Counted from the stretch's first letter, positions 9,201 through 19,936 are shown. The stretch is DNA of 64,000 nt from Pseudoroseomonas cervicalis (GCF_030818485.1 NZ_JAUTAJ010000004.1:3712984-3776983); one strand, 5' to 3'. The notes: a model not told the origin generated them from the letters alone. Numbers and translations are program-made.

Positions 9201-11787
9201 GCGCGCTGCGCTGGGGCGTGCGGCCCGCGATCATCCGCGGTTCGGCGCCCAGGCCCCGCAGCGTGCGCATCCAGTCCACCAGGGCGATGAGGGGCGCTGA
9301 AGCCGACTTCTCGCCGCGCCAATCGGCGCCGAACGCCGACTTCCCGAACTCGTGCCCCTCCCTGATGGTGCGAATGGCCGCCTGACCCTTGGACAGCGTG
9401 TCCAACCGCTCCAGAAGTTCAGGCAGCGGCGCGTTCGGGTCACGGACAAGCGTGCGCAGCAGGGCGTTGGCTTGCCGCCACTCGCCATTCAGCATCTTGA
9501 GGAAACCGGTGTGCGTTGCCAGCGCCTGCCGGGCGCGGCTGACATCGGTCGTCCAGGCCGCATCGAGGAGGCTGTCGCCCAGCGACGCCTTTGCCCGCTC
9601 GAGCGAGGCGACGGCTTCCGCCAGATCACCGGCCTGCTCGACCCCATGGTCCCACACCGTGGCGGCGAAGGCTTCAGGGCTGGCATCGGGTGCGGCCGCC
9701 ACTCGCTCGCCGGTGGCAATCAGGCGCTCGAGGCTGGCCAGGGTGCGCTCGCCGCCGGGGCGGCCCAGTTCGGCATCCAACTGGTCGGCGCCCGCCAGCA
9801 GCCGAGGCAGCGCGCCCCGCAACTGCCGGACATGGTCGAAGGCCGCGGCACCAAAGGCAGGCGGCAGGCTGGCGAAAGCGGTGATCGCGTCCGTGACTGA
9901 GGCTTCCAGACCGGCGGGAGTTACCCGCCCCTCAAGGCCAGCGGAAAACCGGTCGAAATCGTGGCCTGTGGCCAGCAGGCGCATCACCTCCCCGGCCTTG
10001 TCGGACCAGTGTGGCCAGCCTAGGGCGGCCGGGTCCATGTCGGGGGCCGAGGCGACGCGGCGCCCGAGGGCGGTGAGCCGTTGGGCGGCGGCAAAGCTGG
10101 GCGGCATGTCGGCCTCTAGCCCTTGCGCCAGTTCAGCCTGCATGGCGTTCCAGCCGCCGAGCTGGTGCAGCAACGCGGTCAGGCGGACCATCAGCCGCTC
10201 GACGTTTGTCGGCAGAACGACATCCAGCCCGACCCCGCGCCAGGGATGCCGGTCGGGCAGCCCGATGTCGAGGACGCGCTCCGCCATCTCGCCGACCAGC
10301 GCCTGACGATCGGCGACATCCTCCCGGCTCCAGCTCGGCGCGGCGGGCAAGTCGAAATCAACCGGGCGGCGCCCATCCTGCTGCAGACGGGCCAGCTGAC
10401 CGAACACCTGATATGGGGTCAGCCCGGCCACGGGGTGGACACGGTGGATCCGTTCGACATGCGCGTTCAGCACGTCCCGGGCTTCTGTGAGGCGCCGGGT
10501 CAGCGCGTCCGGCCTGTCCCCCTTCGGAGTGCCGAGATTCCAGGTCCGCCGTAGCTCATCCAGGAAAGAGCGCTTATTGGCCTTGTTGCTGTGCAGTTCG
10601 AGGCAGGCATCCCCCAGGCCCGCCATGTCAAGGCGGCGCTTCACCACCTCAAGGGCCGCCATCTTTTCGGCCACGAACAGCACGGTCTTACCGTCGGCGA
10701 TGGCGGAGGCGATGATGTTGGAGATGGTCTGCGACTTGCCCGTGCCGGGCGGGCCCTGGATGACCAGGTTGCGCCCCTGACGAACATCGTGGACGGCCAG
10801 CGTCTGGGAACTGTCGCAATCGACGATGTGCAGCATCTCGGCCGGGGCGATATGCCGATCGATCGGCGTGTCCTCGTGCAGCAACTCCTGGGCGCCATCG
10901 AAACCGTCCGCGAGCAGGGCACGGATCATGGGGCGGTCGGCGATGGTCTCGTTCTGTGGCCAGTTCGCCGGGTCCAGATCCCGGTACATCAGGAATTTGG
11001 CGAAGGAGAAGAAGCCGAGGACGATGTCGTCCGGTTTGACCTCCCATCCCTCCTTGGTCTCGATCGCCTTGGCGACCTCGTCAAAATAGGCGGCCGGATC
11101 GAAATCCTCGCCAGGGTCCAGCTCCGGGAGCTTCAGGGTGTGAATCCGGTCCAGATAGGCTTCGAGGGACAGATTGGCCGACAGATCCTCTGGCCGGGCG
11201 CGGAGCCGGAAGCGTTCCCCAGCCGTGCCGCGCTCCAGGGTGACCGGCACCAGCACCAGCGGCGCGTGGCGGATGTTCGCCGGGTTCTGCGGGTCGATCC
11301 ATTTCAGCAGGCCAAGGGCGAGGTAGAGGACGTTGACGCCTTGCTCCTCCTCCAGGGTCCGGGCGTCCCCGTAGAGGTCCAGCAGTCGCTTCTGCAGGCC
11401 CTTGGATGTCATGCGGGTCTGCAGCCTGGTGTCCGCGTGACGGCTGGCGGTGCCCCGCTCCTCGAGGGTCTCGCTCTCCTCCGGCTGGGGCAGCTCGGGC
11501 AGGAAGAGCTCTGCCTCGGCCTTGGTCTTCGTATCAGCCTCGGCCTTCTCCTGGGCCGTCTCGCGGCCGGGGAGGAAGATGAGCGCCTTCCCGTCACGGA
11601 CCAGCAGGCGAAACACCTCGGCGGACCGCTCGTCGACCACGTCAACCGTCCGGGCGGTCTGGGAGAACCTGGGAACGTTCAGGAGGCGGTTGCGCGCCGA
11701 CATATCCAGAAGCTCGGCCCGTGCCCTTTCCAGCTTGGTGAGGATTGGGAGGTCGCCCTGGAACACCGAAACAGGCGCATCCGCCAT
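6207..11787 (-). CDS. Giant DUF4011 / SF1 helicase / Vsr-like nuclease / DUF3320 protein (Hhe-like antiphage gene), frameshifted
   Basis: Probable single-gene nucleic-acid defence protein of about 1,859 residues once one extra base is ignored. From the ATG at 11787: DUF4011 start (AELLDMSARNRLLNVPR, residues 24-40); Walker A GPPGTGKSQT (345-354); a long helical insertion; helicase motif II LLVMDEASQ (about 1,226-1,234), motif III GDERQLPPT, motif V NVQGDERDVIMIS and motif VI RRLNVLISRAKRRCEVF; then a Vsr/MTES_1575-type endonuclease fold (about 1,526-1,612) with FIDLAIAD, GIECDGAAYH and RVWGSDWF; and a C-terminal DUF3320 (about 1,707-1,755). The frame breaks at a GGGG run (8552-8555, plus strand): removing one base joins SKWVSYRERADRA to RAAGLTPLVQRL. 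The domain order matches the antiphage gene I recall being named Hhe. Flanks are decayed DNA and an efflux operon, with no other defence gene visible. Confidence 0.85.
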
Positions 11788-11942
11788 GCTGAGTACCGCC
11801 GGAAAAATGTTCCCATACTGTTACAGATGGCCCCGGGAGCTGCAAGCGCCCCGGGGCAGGCTCAGTCCTCAAGGGTGATGCTTGCCCCTGAAACGACGAG
11901 CAGCCGGAGCGTTGCGCGCGGTCAGCGGAGCGGGGCTGATCA

Positions 11943-14900
11943 TCACCGCCCCGGCGCCCCCAAGGCCTGTGCGGATTGCGCCACCGGCGCCGCGCCCGGC
12001 GCCCGGTCCACCTCCGGCCGCACGCGGAACCAGATGGCATAGAGCGCGGGCAGGAATACCAGGATCAGCACCGTGCCCACCGCCGTGCCGCCGATCAGCG
12101 TGTAGGCCATGGACCCCCAGAACACCGAATGCGTCAGCGGGATGAAGGCGAGCACCGCCGCCAGCGCGGTGAGGATCACGGGCCGCGCGCGCTGCACCGT
12201 CGCCTCGACGATGGCCTGGTAGGGTGACAGCCCCGCCGCCTCATTGTCATGGATCTGGCCGATCAGGATCAGGGTGTTGCGCATCAGGATGCCCGCCAGC
12301 CCGATCAGCCCGAGGATGGCGTTGAAGCCGAAGGGCTGGCCGAACAGCAGCAGCACCGGCACCGCCCCCACCAGGCCGAGCGGCGCCGTCAGCATCACCA
12401 GGGCGGTGGCCGCGAAGGAGCGGACCTGCAGCATGATGACGGCCAGCATCAGCGCGATCATGAGCGGGAAGACCGCCGCCAGCGCCGCATTCGCCTTGGC
12501 CGATTCCTCGATATTGGCCGCCGTCTCGATCCGGTAGCCCGGCGGCAGGGAGGCGCGCAGCGGCGCCAGCGCCGCGATGATCTGCTGCGACACCTCGGGC
12601 GGCTGCACACCCTCCGCCACATCGCCGCGCACGGTGACGGTCGGCACCCGGTCCCGCCGCCATTGCAGCGGGCTTTCCATGCGCATCTCCAGCCGGCCGA
12701 TCTGCTCCAGCGGGATGATGCCGCCGCTGCGGGAGGTCAGCGTCAGCTCGCCCAGCCGGGCCGGATCGAGGCGCGTCGGCCCGGCGCTGCGGGCGACCAC
12801 CTCCACGCTGCGGATGTCCTCGCGCATCTGCGTCACCGTGACGCCGGAGAGCAGGAATTGCAGCTGCTGCGCCGCCTCGGCCGGGGACAGGCCGATCAGC
12901 CGCAGCCGGTCCTGGTCGAGCACGATATGCGCGGTCGGGCTGCGGGCGCCCCAATCCTGGTCCACCCGCCGCATCTGCGGGTTCTGCCGCATGATCTCCT
13001 GCGCCTGCCCGGCGATGCGCAGCACCTCGGACGCCTCCAGGCCCATGACGCGGAAGGCCACGGGGAAGGGCGAATAGGGGCCGAAGACCAGCTGAGTGAC
13101 GCGCAGATCCGCCTCCGGCGCCAGGCCCGTGGCGATGCGCGCGCGCAGCCGGTGCTTCAGCGCCTCGCGCGCCGCGGCCGAGGGCGTCAGGATCACGATC
13201 TTGGCGAAGGCCGGGTCCGGCAGCTCCGGCGACATGGAGAAGAAGAAGCGCGGCGCGCCCTGCCCGAAATAGCTGGTCACGATGCGGGCCTCCGGCTGCT
13301 GCTGCAGCCAGGCCTCGACCTTCGCCGCCGCCGCGCCGGTCGCGCCGATGCTGCTGCCCTGGGGCAGGCGGAGCTCGACCAGCAATTCCGGCCGGTCGGA
13401 TTGCGGGAAGAATTGCTGCTTCACCGCGCCCATCCCCGCCCCCGCCAGGCCGAGCGACAGCAGCACAAGCCCGGCCACCAGAAATTTGCGCCGCACCGCC
13501 CAGACGATCGCCGCGCGCAGCATCCGGTAGCCGCGCGTCTCGTAGAGCGCCGCATGGCCGCCCGGCAGCGGCGCGGGCTTCGGCAGCATCACCACGCCCA
13601 GATAGGGGGTGAAGGTCACGGCCACGACCCAGGAGGCCATCAGGGCGAAGCCCACGATCCAGAAGATGTTGCCGGCATATTCGCCCGCGCTGGACTGGGC
13701 GAAGCCCACCGGCATCAGCCCGATCACCGTCACGACCGTGCCGGAGAGCATCGGCGCCGCGGTGTGGCTCCAGGCGAAGGCGGCGGCGGCGATGCGGTCC
13801 ATGCCCTCCTCCATCTTCACCACCATGATCTCGATGGCGATGATGGCATCGTCCACCAGCAGGCCGAGCGAGAGGATCAGCGCGCCGAGGGTGATGCGGT
13901 CGAACACCCGGCCGGTGCCCAGCATGATGACGAAGACGATGGCCAGGGTGAGCGGCACGGCGGCGGCGACGATGATGCCGGCGCGCCAGCCCAGGCTGAG
14001 GAAGCTGACCAGCAGCACCACACCGAGCGCCATGACGAACTTCACCATGAACTCGCCGACCGCGCCGTCGATGTTGACGGCCTGGTCGCTGATCTTGCTG
14101 AGCGACAGGCCGAGCGGCAGCCCCTCCTGGATGGCCGCCACCTCCCGCTCCAGCGCCGCGCCGAGCGCCAGCCCGTTCCATCCCTCCTGCATGACCACGC
14201 CGAGCGCCATGGCGGGCTCGCCATCATGGCGGATCAGGAAGCTCGCCGGGTCCTCGTAGCCGCGGCGGATCTCGGCGACATCGGACAGGCGCAGGTTGCG
14301 GCCGCCGACCACGATGGGCGTCGCGGCGATCGATTCGACGCTGTCATAGGCGCCGTCGAGACGGATCGGCAGCTGCGGACCCCGGGTCTCCACCGAGCCG
14401 GCCGGAGAGAGCAGGTTCTGCCGCTCCAGCGCCGCGAAGATGTCCTGCGCAGCGATGCCGAGCGCGGCCAGGCGCGGATAGGAGAATTCGACGAAGACGC
14501 GCTCCGGCCGCTCCCCCAGGATGTCCACCTTCTTCACGCCGGGCACATGCAGCAAGCCGCTGCCGGATGGCCTCCGCCTGCCGCGTCAGCAGGCGCGGCG
14601 GCAGGCCGGGCGCCTTCAGCGCGTAGAGGCCGAAGGTCACGTCCGAATACTCGTCATTGACGAAGGGGCCGATGGCGCCGGGCGGCAGGCGCCGCGCCTC
14701 GTCGCCGAGCTTCTTGCGGGCCTGGTAGAACTGCTCCTGCACCTCTGCCGGCGGCGTGGTGTCGCGCAGCGTCAGCGTCATGAAGACCAGGCCGGGGCGC
14801 GTCATGGTCTCGACCCGGTCATACCAGCGCAGCTCCTGCAGGCGCTTCTCCAGCGGCTCGGCGACGAGGTCCTGCATCTGCTGCGCCGTGGCGCCGGGCC

Positions 14901-15057
14901 AGGCCGCCTGCACGGTCAGCACCTTGATGGTGAAGGCGGGGTCCTCGGCGCGGCCGAGCTTGAGGAAGGCGAAGGCGCCGGCGAGCGCGATCATCAGGAT
15001 CAGGAACAGCGTCACCGGGCGCTCGCGCACCGCGAGCGCCGACAGGTTCAGGCTCAT
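11943..15057 (-). CDS. RND-family multidrug efflux transporter (AcrB/HAE1-like), frameshifted
   Basis: Inner-membrane proton-driven efflux pump subunit. The restored protein would be 1,037 residues, the normal RND length. It starts MSLNLSALAVRERPVTLFLIL, shows the porter segment PGATAQQMQDLVAEPLEKRLQEL, the TM4 acidic pair in LSLGLLVDDAIIAIEI, and the second-half repeat NAILGLIGLAGILMRNTLILI. The reading frame breaks near 14553-14556: AEAIRQRL continues as LHVPGVKKVDILGERPERV only if one base is dropped, so as written the gene gives a 237-residue fragment plus an 870-residue frame. Its start overlaps the adaptor stop (ATGA, 15054-15057). No outer-membrane channel gene is adjacent. Either a sequence error or a recently silenced pump. 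Confidence 0.88.
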
Positions 15058-16190
15058 CGCGCGGCCTCCAGGCTCTCCACCCGCACCGGCTGGCCCTCCC
15101 GCAGCAGCTGGGCGCCCAGCGCCGCGACGCGCTCGCCCGGCGCGACACCCTCGACGACCGCCTGCTCGGCGCCCAGCCGCCGCAGCTGCACGGGGCGGAA
15201 GCGCACGCTCTGGCCGGCAGCGTCCAGCACCCAGACGCCGGTGGCCCGCCCATCGTCGCGGAGCGCGCCCAGCGGCACGGTCGCGCCACCGCCGGCGGCG
15301 GCGGCGAGGCGTAGCGTCACCGTGCTGCCGAGTGGTGCCTGCGCCGCCGCGCCCTCCAGCACGAAGCGCGCCTCATAGGTGCGGCTGGCGGGATCGGCGG
15401 CATCGGCCAGCTGCCGCAGATGGGCGGGCGAGGCCGTGGTCGCGGCGCCGGACAGCGCATAGACGGTGACCTCTGCCCGTGTGCCGAGGGCGGGGCGGAG
15501 GCCCTCGGGCAGGTTCACCACGGCCTCGCGCGGGCCGGCCTGGGCCAGGCGGATCATCGGCTGGCCGGCGGCCAGCACGGCGCCCGGCTCGGCCAGCACC
15601 TGGGTCACGACACCATCGGCATCGGCCCGCAGCGTGGCGTAGGCGAGCTCATTGGCCGCCATCTCGGCCTCCGCCTCGGCCGCGGCCAGGGCCGCGCGGG
15701 CAGTGTCGCGGGCGGCGCGGGTGGCCTCGTATCGCTGGCGCGATGCCCAGCCCTGGGCCAGCAGCTGGCGGTAGCGCCCTTCATCGGCCTCCGCCTGCAG
15801 CAGCGTCGCGCGCGCGCCGAGCACGGCGTTGCGCCGCGCCTGCAGCGCCAGGGTCAGATCCTTCTCGTCGAGCCGCGCCAGGACGTCCCCGCGCCGGACG
15901 GCCTGGCCGAGATCGACCAGGCGCGCCGTGACCTTGCCGCCGACGCGGAAGGCCAGGTCGCTCTGCACCCTCGCCCCAAGCAGGCCGGTGAAGGCGTGCC
16001 CGGCCAGGCCGGGCGGCTCGGCCACCGCCACCAGGACCAGGGGCGGCGCCTGCCGCGGATCCCCGCCCGCCGGGTCCTGGCCCCCGGCGGCGGGGTCCCG
16101 GGCGCGGCCGGCCAGCGCAAAGGCGCCTGCCCCGGCACCCGCCAGGGTGGCGAGGGTGCCGAGCATGGCCCAGAAAAGGTTCCGTCTCAT
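15054..16190 (-). CDS. RND efflux periplasmic adaptor (membrane fusion protein)
   Basis: Links the inner-membrane pump to an outer-membrane channel. 378 residues from the ATG at 16190, chosen because MRRNLFWAMLGTLATLAGAG gives the expected N-terminal membrane anchor; a longer frame to 16331 crosses the operator-like site. Family landmarks: RVGGKVTARLVDLGQAVRRGDVLARLD (lipoyl half 1), an alpha-helical hairpin rich in Ala/Arg/Glu (about 130-180), ATLRADADGVVTQVLAEPGAVLAAGQP (lipoyl half 2) and a C-terminal PLGALRDDGRATGVWVLD barrel. Stop overlaps the transporter start by four bases, so the two are translationally coupled. An AGGA lies upstream of the start. Likely repressed by the adjacent MarR regulator. 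Confidence 0.9.
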   Translation of the reverse strand: MRRNLFWAMLGTLATLAGAGAGAFALAGRARDPAAGGQDPAGGDPRQAPPLVLVAVAEPPGLAGHAFTGLLGARVQSDLAFRVGGKVTARLVDLGQAVRRGDVLARLDEKDLTLALQARRNAVLGARATLLQAEADEGRYRQLLAQGWASRQRYEATRAARDTARAALAAAEAEAEMAANELAYATLRADADGVVTQVLAEPGAVLAAGQPMIRLAQAGPREAVVNLPEGLRPALGTRAEVTVYALSGAATTASPAHLRQLADAADPASRTYEARFVLEGAAAQAPLGSTVTLRLAAAAGGGATVPLGALRDDGRATGVWVLDAAGQSVRFRPVQLRRLGAEQAVVEGVAPGERVAALGAQLLREGQPVRVESLEAAR

Positions 16191-16242
16191 CGGGGGTCGT
16201 CCTGGAGGCAATCCGCGCGAGGCGGAGGAGCGGTCGCTCCGG

Positions 16243-16266
16243 AATTCAGATGTATATGCACCTTTT
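16243..16266. promoter_or_regulatory. Operator-like site upstream of the efflux adaptor
   Basis: AATTCAGATGTATATGCACC lies 53 bases before the adaptor start and matches, apart from a few bases and one insertion, the palindromic site in front of the MarR gene. The right half-site ATATGCAC is identical; the left half is degenerate, so it is an imperfect palindrome. Probably the second binding site of the MarR-family repressor. Confidence 0.5.
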
Positions 16267-16297
16267 TCGGCGATGGGCGTTGCCACGGCATGGCCGG

Positions 16298-16750
16298 TCA
16301 TGGCCCGGCCAGGCTTCCCAGGCCGCGCCACATCGCCGGGAAGGAGGCCGCCGGGATGGAGGCCTTCACCGCCTCATTGGTCGCGCGCCAGGAGTCGAGC
16401 GCCCGGAGCAGCAGGTCGCGCCCCTGCGCTGTCAGGGCAGCGCGCCTGACGCGGCCATCCTGCGCATCCTGCGCCATCGACAGCAGCCCCCGCCGCTGCA
16501 GGACGGCGAGGTTCCGCGTCATCGTCGTGCGGTCCATGCCGAGGAAGCCGGCCAGCGCGTTCACGCTCGGCGCCTCGGACGCCTCGATGGCGGCCAGCAG
16601 GCTGAACTGCCAGTTGTTCAGGTCGAGCGGGCGGAAGGCGTCATCATAGCGCCGCCCCACGGCGCGGCTGGCGCGCTGCACCCGCAGGCAGACGCAGGAC
16701 GCCTCCACCGCGCGGAGGAGCAGAGGGTCGAGGGGGGGCGTGTCTTCCAT
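16298..16750 (-). CDS. MarR-family transcriptional regulator
   Basis: A 150-residue winged-helix DNA-binding protein, the usual MarR size. Helix-turn-helix region: PSVNALAGFLGMDRTTMTRNLAVLQRRGLL, followed by the wing DAQDGRVRRAALTAQGRDLL. Two Cys residues near the N-terminus (CVCLRVQRASR) could be redox or ligand-sensing. Transcribed in the same direction as, and directly before, the adaptor-transporter pair, with operator-like palindromes both in front of itself and in front of the adaptor; the natural reading is an autoregulated repressor of the pump. Start at 16750 has only a weak ribosome site because the palindrome occupies the space. Confidence 0.9.
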   Translation of the reverse strand: MEDTPPLDPLLLRAVEASCVCLRVQRASRAVGRRYDDAFRPLDLNNWQFSLLAAIEASEAPSVNALAGFLGMDRTTMTRNLAVLQRRGLLSMAQDAQDGRVRRAALTAQGRDLLLRALDSWRATNEAVKASIPAASFPAMWRGLGSLAGP

Positions 16751-16756
16751 TCCGGC

Positions 16757-16779
16757 AATTTAGTGCATATGCACTTTTC
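16757..16779. promoter_or_regulatory. Perfect 14-bp palindrome, probable MarR operator
   Basis: AGTGCATATGCACT (16762-16775) is a perfect palindrome 12 bases upstream of the MarR start codon, within AATTTAG...TTTTC flanks that are also shared with the site at 16243-16266. Binding here would block the regulator's own promoter or ribosome site. Confidence 0.6.
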
Positions 16780-17403
16780 TGCAAGCTGGATGTGGGCTGG
16801 TGGGCGCCCAGCGCGATACATGCCTCTTGAAGAAGTTTTCAGCGCCTGAGCAAGTTCATGGTTTTGGCAGCTTCCTTCCGCGTTGCCTCCGGACTGTCGC
16901 AATGACGAAGGACGCGGCGCCGAGAACAGCCGTAAGCGTTGTGAACCCTGAACGACTCATGGGTCAGGCGGTTTGCCCCGCCTGGCCTGCGCTGCCGGAG
17001 CGTCCAAGACTTCAATGGCGGGGAGCATCTTCTTGGGCGCGACCAAGCTCCGCATGCCACCAACGACCCCATGCACTTGCTATGACCAGCGTAGGCCTCG
17101 TGGCATAGGACTCCTCGCAGGTCACGCACCCTACATCGATTTGGCAAGGCTCGCCGGGTTTGGATCCGTGCCCTTGCGCCCGGCATCGAAAAGGGCGCTT
17201 TCAAGCTCTGGGCGCCGCTCATGCGCTGGCGCCCGCAGCTGCTCCGAGCGATCAATGAAATCCTTGAACGCGCTGAAGATGCCTGGCTCAGCCATGCCCA
17301 AGGAAGGCCTGGGCGATCACAGGGCTTCGCGGGATTTGGAAAGCATGGGGCAAGGACCCGACTGGCCAGAGTCCCGGTCATTCATGGAATGCCGGACGTA
17401 CCT
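16780..17403. other. Intergenic stretch of about 620 bp without a clear gene
   Basis: Base composition is less GC-rich than the neighbours. Several open runs exist on both strands but none has a convincing start and none matches a family I know. On the minus strand, plausible protein-like text appears in two short pieces (see the small frame at 17131, and a 37-residue run ending GKPPDP near 16963), so this may be the remnant of an old gene or mobile element. Confidence 0.3.
17131..17295 (-). CDS. Possible small protein (54 aa), unrecognised
   Basis: A short ATG frame reading MAEPGIFSAFKDFIDRSEQL... and ending ...NPASLAKSM. Composition is balanced and hydrophilic with a likely amphipathic helix, unlike the Arg/Pro/Ala-rich shadow frames around it. 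The only ribosome-like site is a weak AGG about 13 bases upstream, and the previous in-frame stop is seven codons before the start. It could equally be a fragment of a decayed gene. Confidence 0.25.
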   Translation of the reverse strand: MAEPGIFSAFKDFIDRSEQLRAPAHERRPELESALFDAGRKGTDPNPASLAKSM

Positions 17404-17877
17404 TCAGCCCTGCCGCCCTTCCGACAGCCGCGCGGCGGTGGCCAGCTGGTCGGCGCGCTCGTTCATCGCATCGCCCGCATGGCCGCGCACCCAGCGCCAA
17501 TCGACCTTGTGCGGCTTGGCGGCGGCCAGCAGGCGCTGCCACAGCTCCATATTCGCCACCGGGTCCTTCGCCGCGTTGCGCCAGTTGTTGCGCACCCAGC
17601 CATTGATCCAGCGGCTGATGCCGTTGCGGACATATTCGCTGTCGGTGTGCAGCACCACGGTGCAGGGCCGCTTCAGGCTTTCCAGCGCCATGATGGCCGC
17701 CGTCAGCTCCATGCGGTTGTTGGTGGTGGCGGCGTCATAGCCGGAGAGCTCCTTCTCCGCCTCGCCATAGCGCAGGATGGCGGCCCAGCCGCCGGGGCCG
17801 GGATTGGGCTTGCAGCCGCCATCGGTCCAGATCTCGACCAGCCGCGGCGCGGCGTTCTCCACGGTCTCAGAGGCCAT
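17404..17877 (-). CDS. rnhA: Ribonuclease HI
   Basis: Cytoplasmic endonuclease that cuts the RNA strand of RNA-DNA hybrids during replication and R-loop removal. 157 residues from the ATG at 17877 (an upstream in-frame start at 17982 would overlap thrB deeply). All four catalytic acids are visible at a constant offset from the E. coli enzyme: D19 (EIWTDGG), E57 (NRMELTAA), D79 (HTDSEY) and D143 (NERADQL), with the conserved [10 protein letters not shown] loop. The start overlaps the end of thrB by 11 bases, so the two are probably translated together. The order ispH-thrB-rnhA is common in alphaproteobacteria. Confidence 0.96.
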   Translation of the reverse strand: MASETVENAAPRLVEIWTDGGCKPNPGPGGWAAILRYGEAEKELSGYDAATTNNRMELTAAIMALESLKRPCTVVLHTDSEYVRNGISRWINGWVRNNWRNAAKDPVANMELWQRLLAAAKPHKVDWRWVRGHAGDAMNERADQLATAARLSEGRQG

Positions 17878-18841
17878 AGGCGCCAGCATCCCGGGCCTCG
17901 GCGTAGAAGCGCAGGCGCTTGAGGTATTCCAGCGGGTCCTTGCGGGTGACCATGGCGCCGGGCGGGGTGTGGGTCCAGTCATACAGCCGCGTCAGCAGGA
18001 AGCGCATGGCGGCGCCTCGGCACAGCACCGGCAGCGCCTCGATCTCCATGGCCGAGAGCGGGCGCAGCGCCTGGTAGGCGCCGATCATCGCCCGCGCCTT
18101 GGTCACGTTGAAGGACAGGTCCGGCTCGAAGCACCAGGCGTTCAGGCAGATCGCCAGGTCATAGGCCAGGGCGTCGGTGCAGGCGAAGTAGAAGTCGATC
18201 AGCCCGGAGACACGCGGCGCGCCGCGCTCCGAATCGAGGAAGAAGACGTTGTCCGGGAACAGATCGGCATGGATGTGGCCGCGCGGCAGGCCCTGGGGCC
18301 ATTCGGCCAGGATGCCGGAGAGATGCCCGTCCAGCTCGGCCACCAGCCCCTCCTGCACCGCGTCGCCGCCGGCGCGGCAGCGCTCCAGCAGCGGCGCCCA
18401 AGCGCGGGGGCCGAGGGAGTTGGCGCGCTCGGCCCGGAAGCCCTCGCCGGCGGCGTGCAGCCCGGCCAGCGCCGCGCCGAGCGGCGCGCAATGCCCCGGC
18501 TGCACCCGGCGCGGCCAGACGCCGGGCAGGAAGGTGCAGATCGCCGCCGGCCGCCCGGCCAGCTGGCGCAGCGCCACCGTGTCGCGCCCCGCCACCGGCA
18601 GCGGGCAGGAAATGCCGCGCGACGCCAGATGCCGCATCAGGCCGAGGAACCAGGGCAGCTCGGCCGGGTCCACGCGCTTCTCGTACAGCGTCAGGATGTA
18701 GTCGCCGGTGGTGGTGCGCAGCGCGAAATTGCTGTTCTCGACGCCCTCGGCAATGCCGCGGAAGGCGAGCAGCTCGCCCAGCTCATACTCGGACAGGAAG
18801 GCGCGCAGCGCCTCGTCCGAGACCTCGGTATAGACCGCCAT
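17867..18841 (-). CDS. thrB: Homoserine kinase, type II (APH-fold)
   Basis: Phosphorylates homoserine on the path to threonine, in the cytoplasm. 324 residues, typical of the alphaproteobacterial enzyme that belongs to the aminoglycoside-phosphotransferase fold rather than the GHMP kinases. Seen: [19 protein letters not shown] start, [15 protein letters not shown] nucleotide loop, catalytic [11 protein letters not shown] and the metal-binding [11 protein letters not shown], then NAWCFEPD. Lies 24 bases after ispH and overlaps rnhA by 11 bases, forming one operon. Confidence 0.95.
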   Translation of the reverse strand: MAVYTEVSDEALRAFLSEYELGELLAFRGIAEGVENSNFALRTTTGDYILTLYEKRVDPAELPWFLGLMRHLASRGISCPLPVAGRDTVALRQLAGRPAAICTFLPGVWPRRVQPGHCAPLGAALAGLHAAGEGFRAERANSLGPRAWAPLLERCRAGGDAVQEGLVAELDGHLSGILAEWPQGLPRGHIHADLFPDNVFFLDSERGAPRVSGLIDFYFACTDALAYDLAICLNAWCFEPDLSFNVTKARAMIGAYQALRPLSAMEIEALPVLCRGAAMRFLLTRLYDWTHTPPGAMVTRKDPLEYLKRLRFYAEARDAGAYGL

Positions 18842-18865
18842 CGGCTCCGTCTCAGTCGGGGGAAG

Positions 18866-19843
18866 TTACCGCGCCAGGATAGCGGGCAGCTTGAAGGTGA
18901 CGTTTTCCTCCGCCACCACCACTTCCTCAAGGGTCAGATCGAAGGCTTCGCGCAGGCGGGCGATCACCTCGTCCACCAGCACCTCCGGCGCGCTGGCGCC
19001 GGCCGAGATGCCGAGCGTCCGCACCCCCTGCAGCGCCGCCAGATCCAGCTCGGCCCCGCGCTGCACCATCAGGGCGCGCGGGCAGCCGGCGCGCTCGGCC
19101 ACCTCGCGCAGCCGCACGCTGTTGGAGGAGTTGGGCGCGCCCACCACCACCACCGCCTCGGCCCGCGCCGCGATCGCCTTGACGGCGGCCTGGCGGTTGG
19201 TGGTGGCGTAGCAGATACTCTCCTTGGCCGGGCCCACCATGTGCGGGAAGCGGCGGGCCAGCACCGCCACGATGCCGGCCGTGTCATCGACCGAGAGGGT
19301 GGTCTGGGTGGTGTAGGCCAGCGGCCCCTCGGGCGGGGTCACCGCCTCGGCCTGCTCGGCGGTCTCGACCAGGGTGACGCTGCCGGGCGGCAGCTGGCCC
19401 ATGGTGCCGATCACCTCCGGATGGCCGGCATGGCCGATCAGCAGGATGTGCCGGCCGGCCGCCGAATGCCGCTCCGCCTCCCGGTGCACCTTGGAGACCA
19501 GGGGGCAGGTGGCGTCGACATAGACCATGTTGCGCCGCTGCGCCTCGGCCGGGACCGATTTCGGCACGCCATGGGCGCTGAACACCACCGGCGCGTCGGG
19601 CGGCACCTCGTCCAGCTCCTCGACGAAGACGGCCCCCTTGGCTTCCAGGCTCTGCACCACGAATTTGTTGTGCACGATCTCGTGCCGGACATAGACCGGG
19701 GCGCCGAAGCGGGTGAGCGATTCCTCGACGATCTTGATCGCCCGGTCCACCCCGGCGCAGAAGCCGCGGGGTCCGGCGAGCAGGACGTGCAGGGCGGGCT
19801 TGACGGTCATGCGGGCCTGTCCGATGGGGGCGTGGTGGTTCAT
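18866..19843 (-). CDS. ispH: 4-hydroxy-3-methylbut-2-enyl diphosphate reductase
   Basis: Last step of the MEP isoprenoid pathway: reduces HMBPP to IPP and DMAPP using a 4Fe-4S cluster. 325 residues from the ATG at 19843; a second start at 19810 (MTVKPALHV) has a somewhat better GGACAGG site and remains possible. The three cluster cysteines are in place ([34 protein letters not shown]), with the substrate-binding histidines in [12 protein letters not shown] and IGHAGHPEV and the catalytic Glu region following. First gene of the ispH-thrB-rnhA operon; divergent from the lipoprotein gene. Confidence 0.96.
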   Translation of the reverse strand: MNHHAPIGQARMTVKPALHVLLAGPRGFCAGVDRAIKIVEESLTRFGAPVYVRHEIVHNKFVVQSLEAKGAVFVEELDEVPPDAPVVFSAHGVPKSVPAEAQRRNMVYVDATCPLVSKVHREAERHSAAGRHILLIGHAGHPEVIGTMGQLPPGSVTLVETAEQAEAVTPPEGPLAYTTQTTLSVDDTAGIVAVLARRFPHMVGPAKESICYATTNRQAAVKAIAARAEAVVVVGAPNSSNSVRLREVAERAGCPRALMVQRGAELDLAALQGVRTLGISAGASAPEVLVDEVIARLREAFDLTLEEVVVAEENVTFKLPAILAR

Positions 19844-19936
19844 GGGGTCCGCCTGCGGGCGATCCGGGCACGAGCCGGGGCAGGGGGCATCAGCCCCGCG
19901 GCCGCCGGCCCGGGCACTAAGGGGAAGAGAGGCAGC

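Noticed and set aside
16839..17381. A 180-codon minus-strand frame in the gap before rnhA
   Set aside because: Rich in Arg, Ser and Cys with no recognisable pattern and no ribosome site; a different frame of the same DNA (17131-17295) looks more protein-like.
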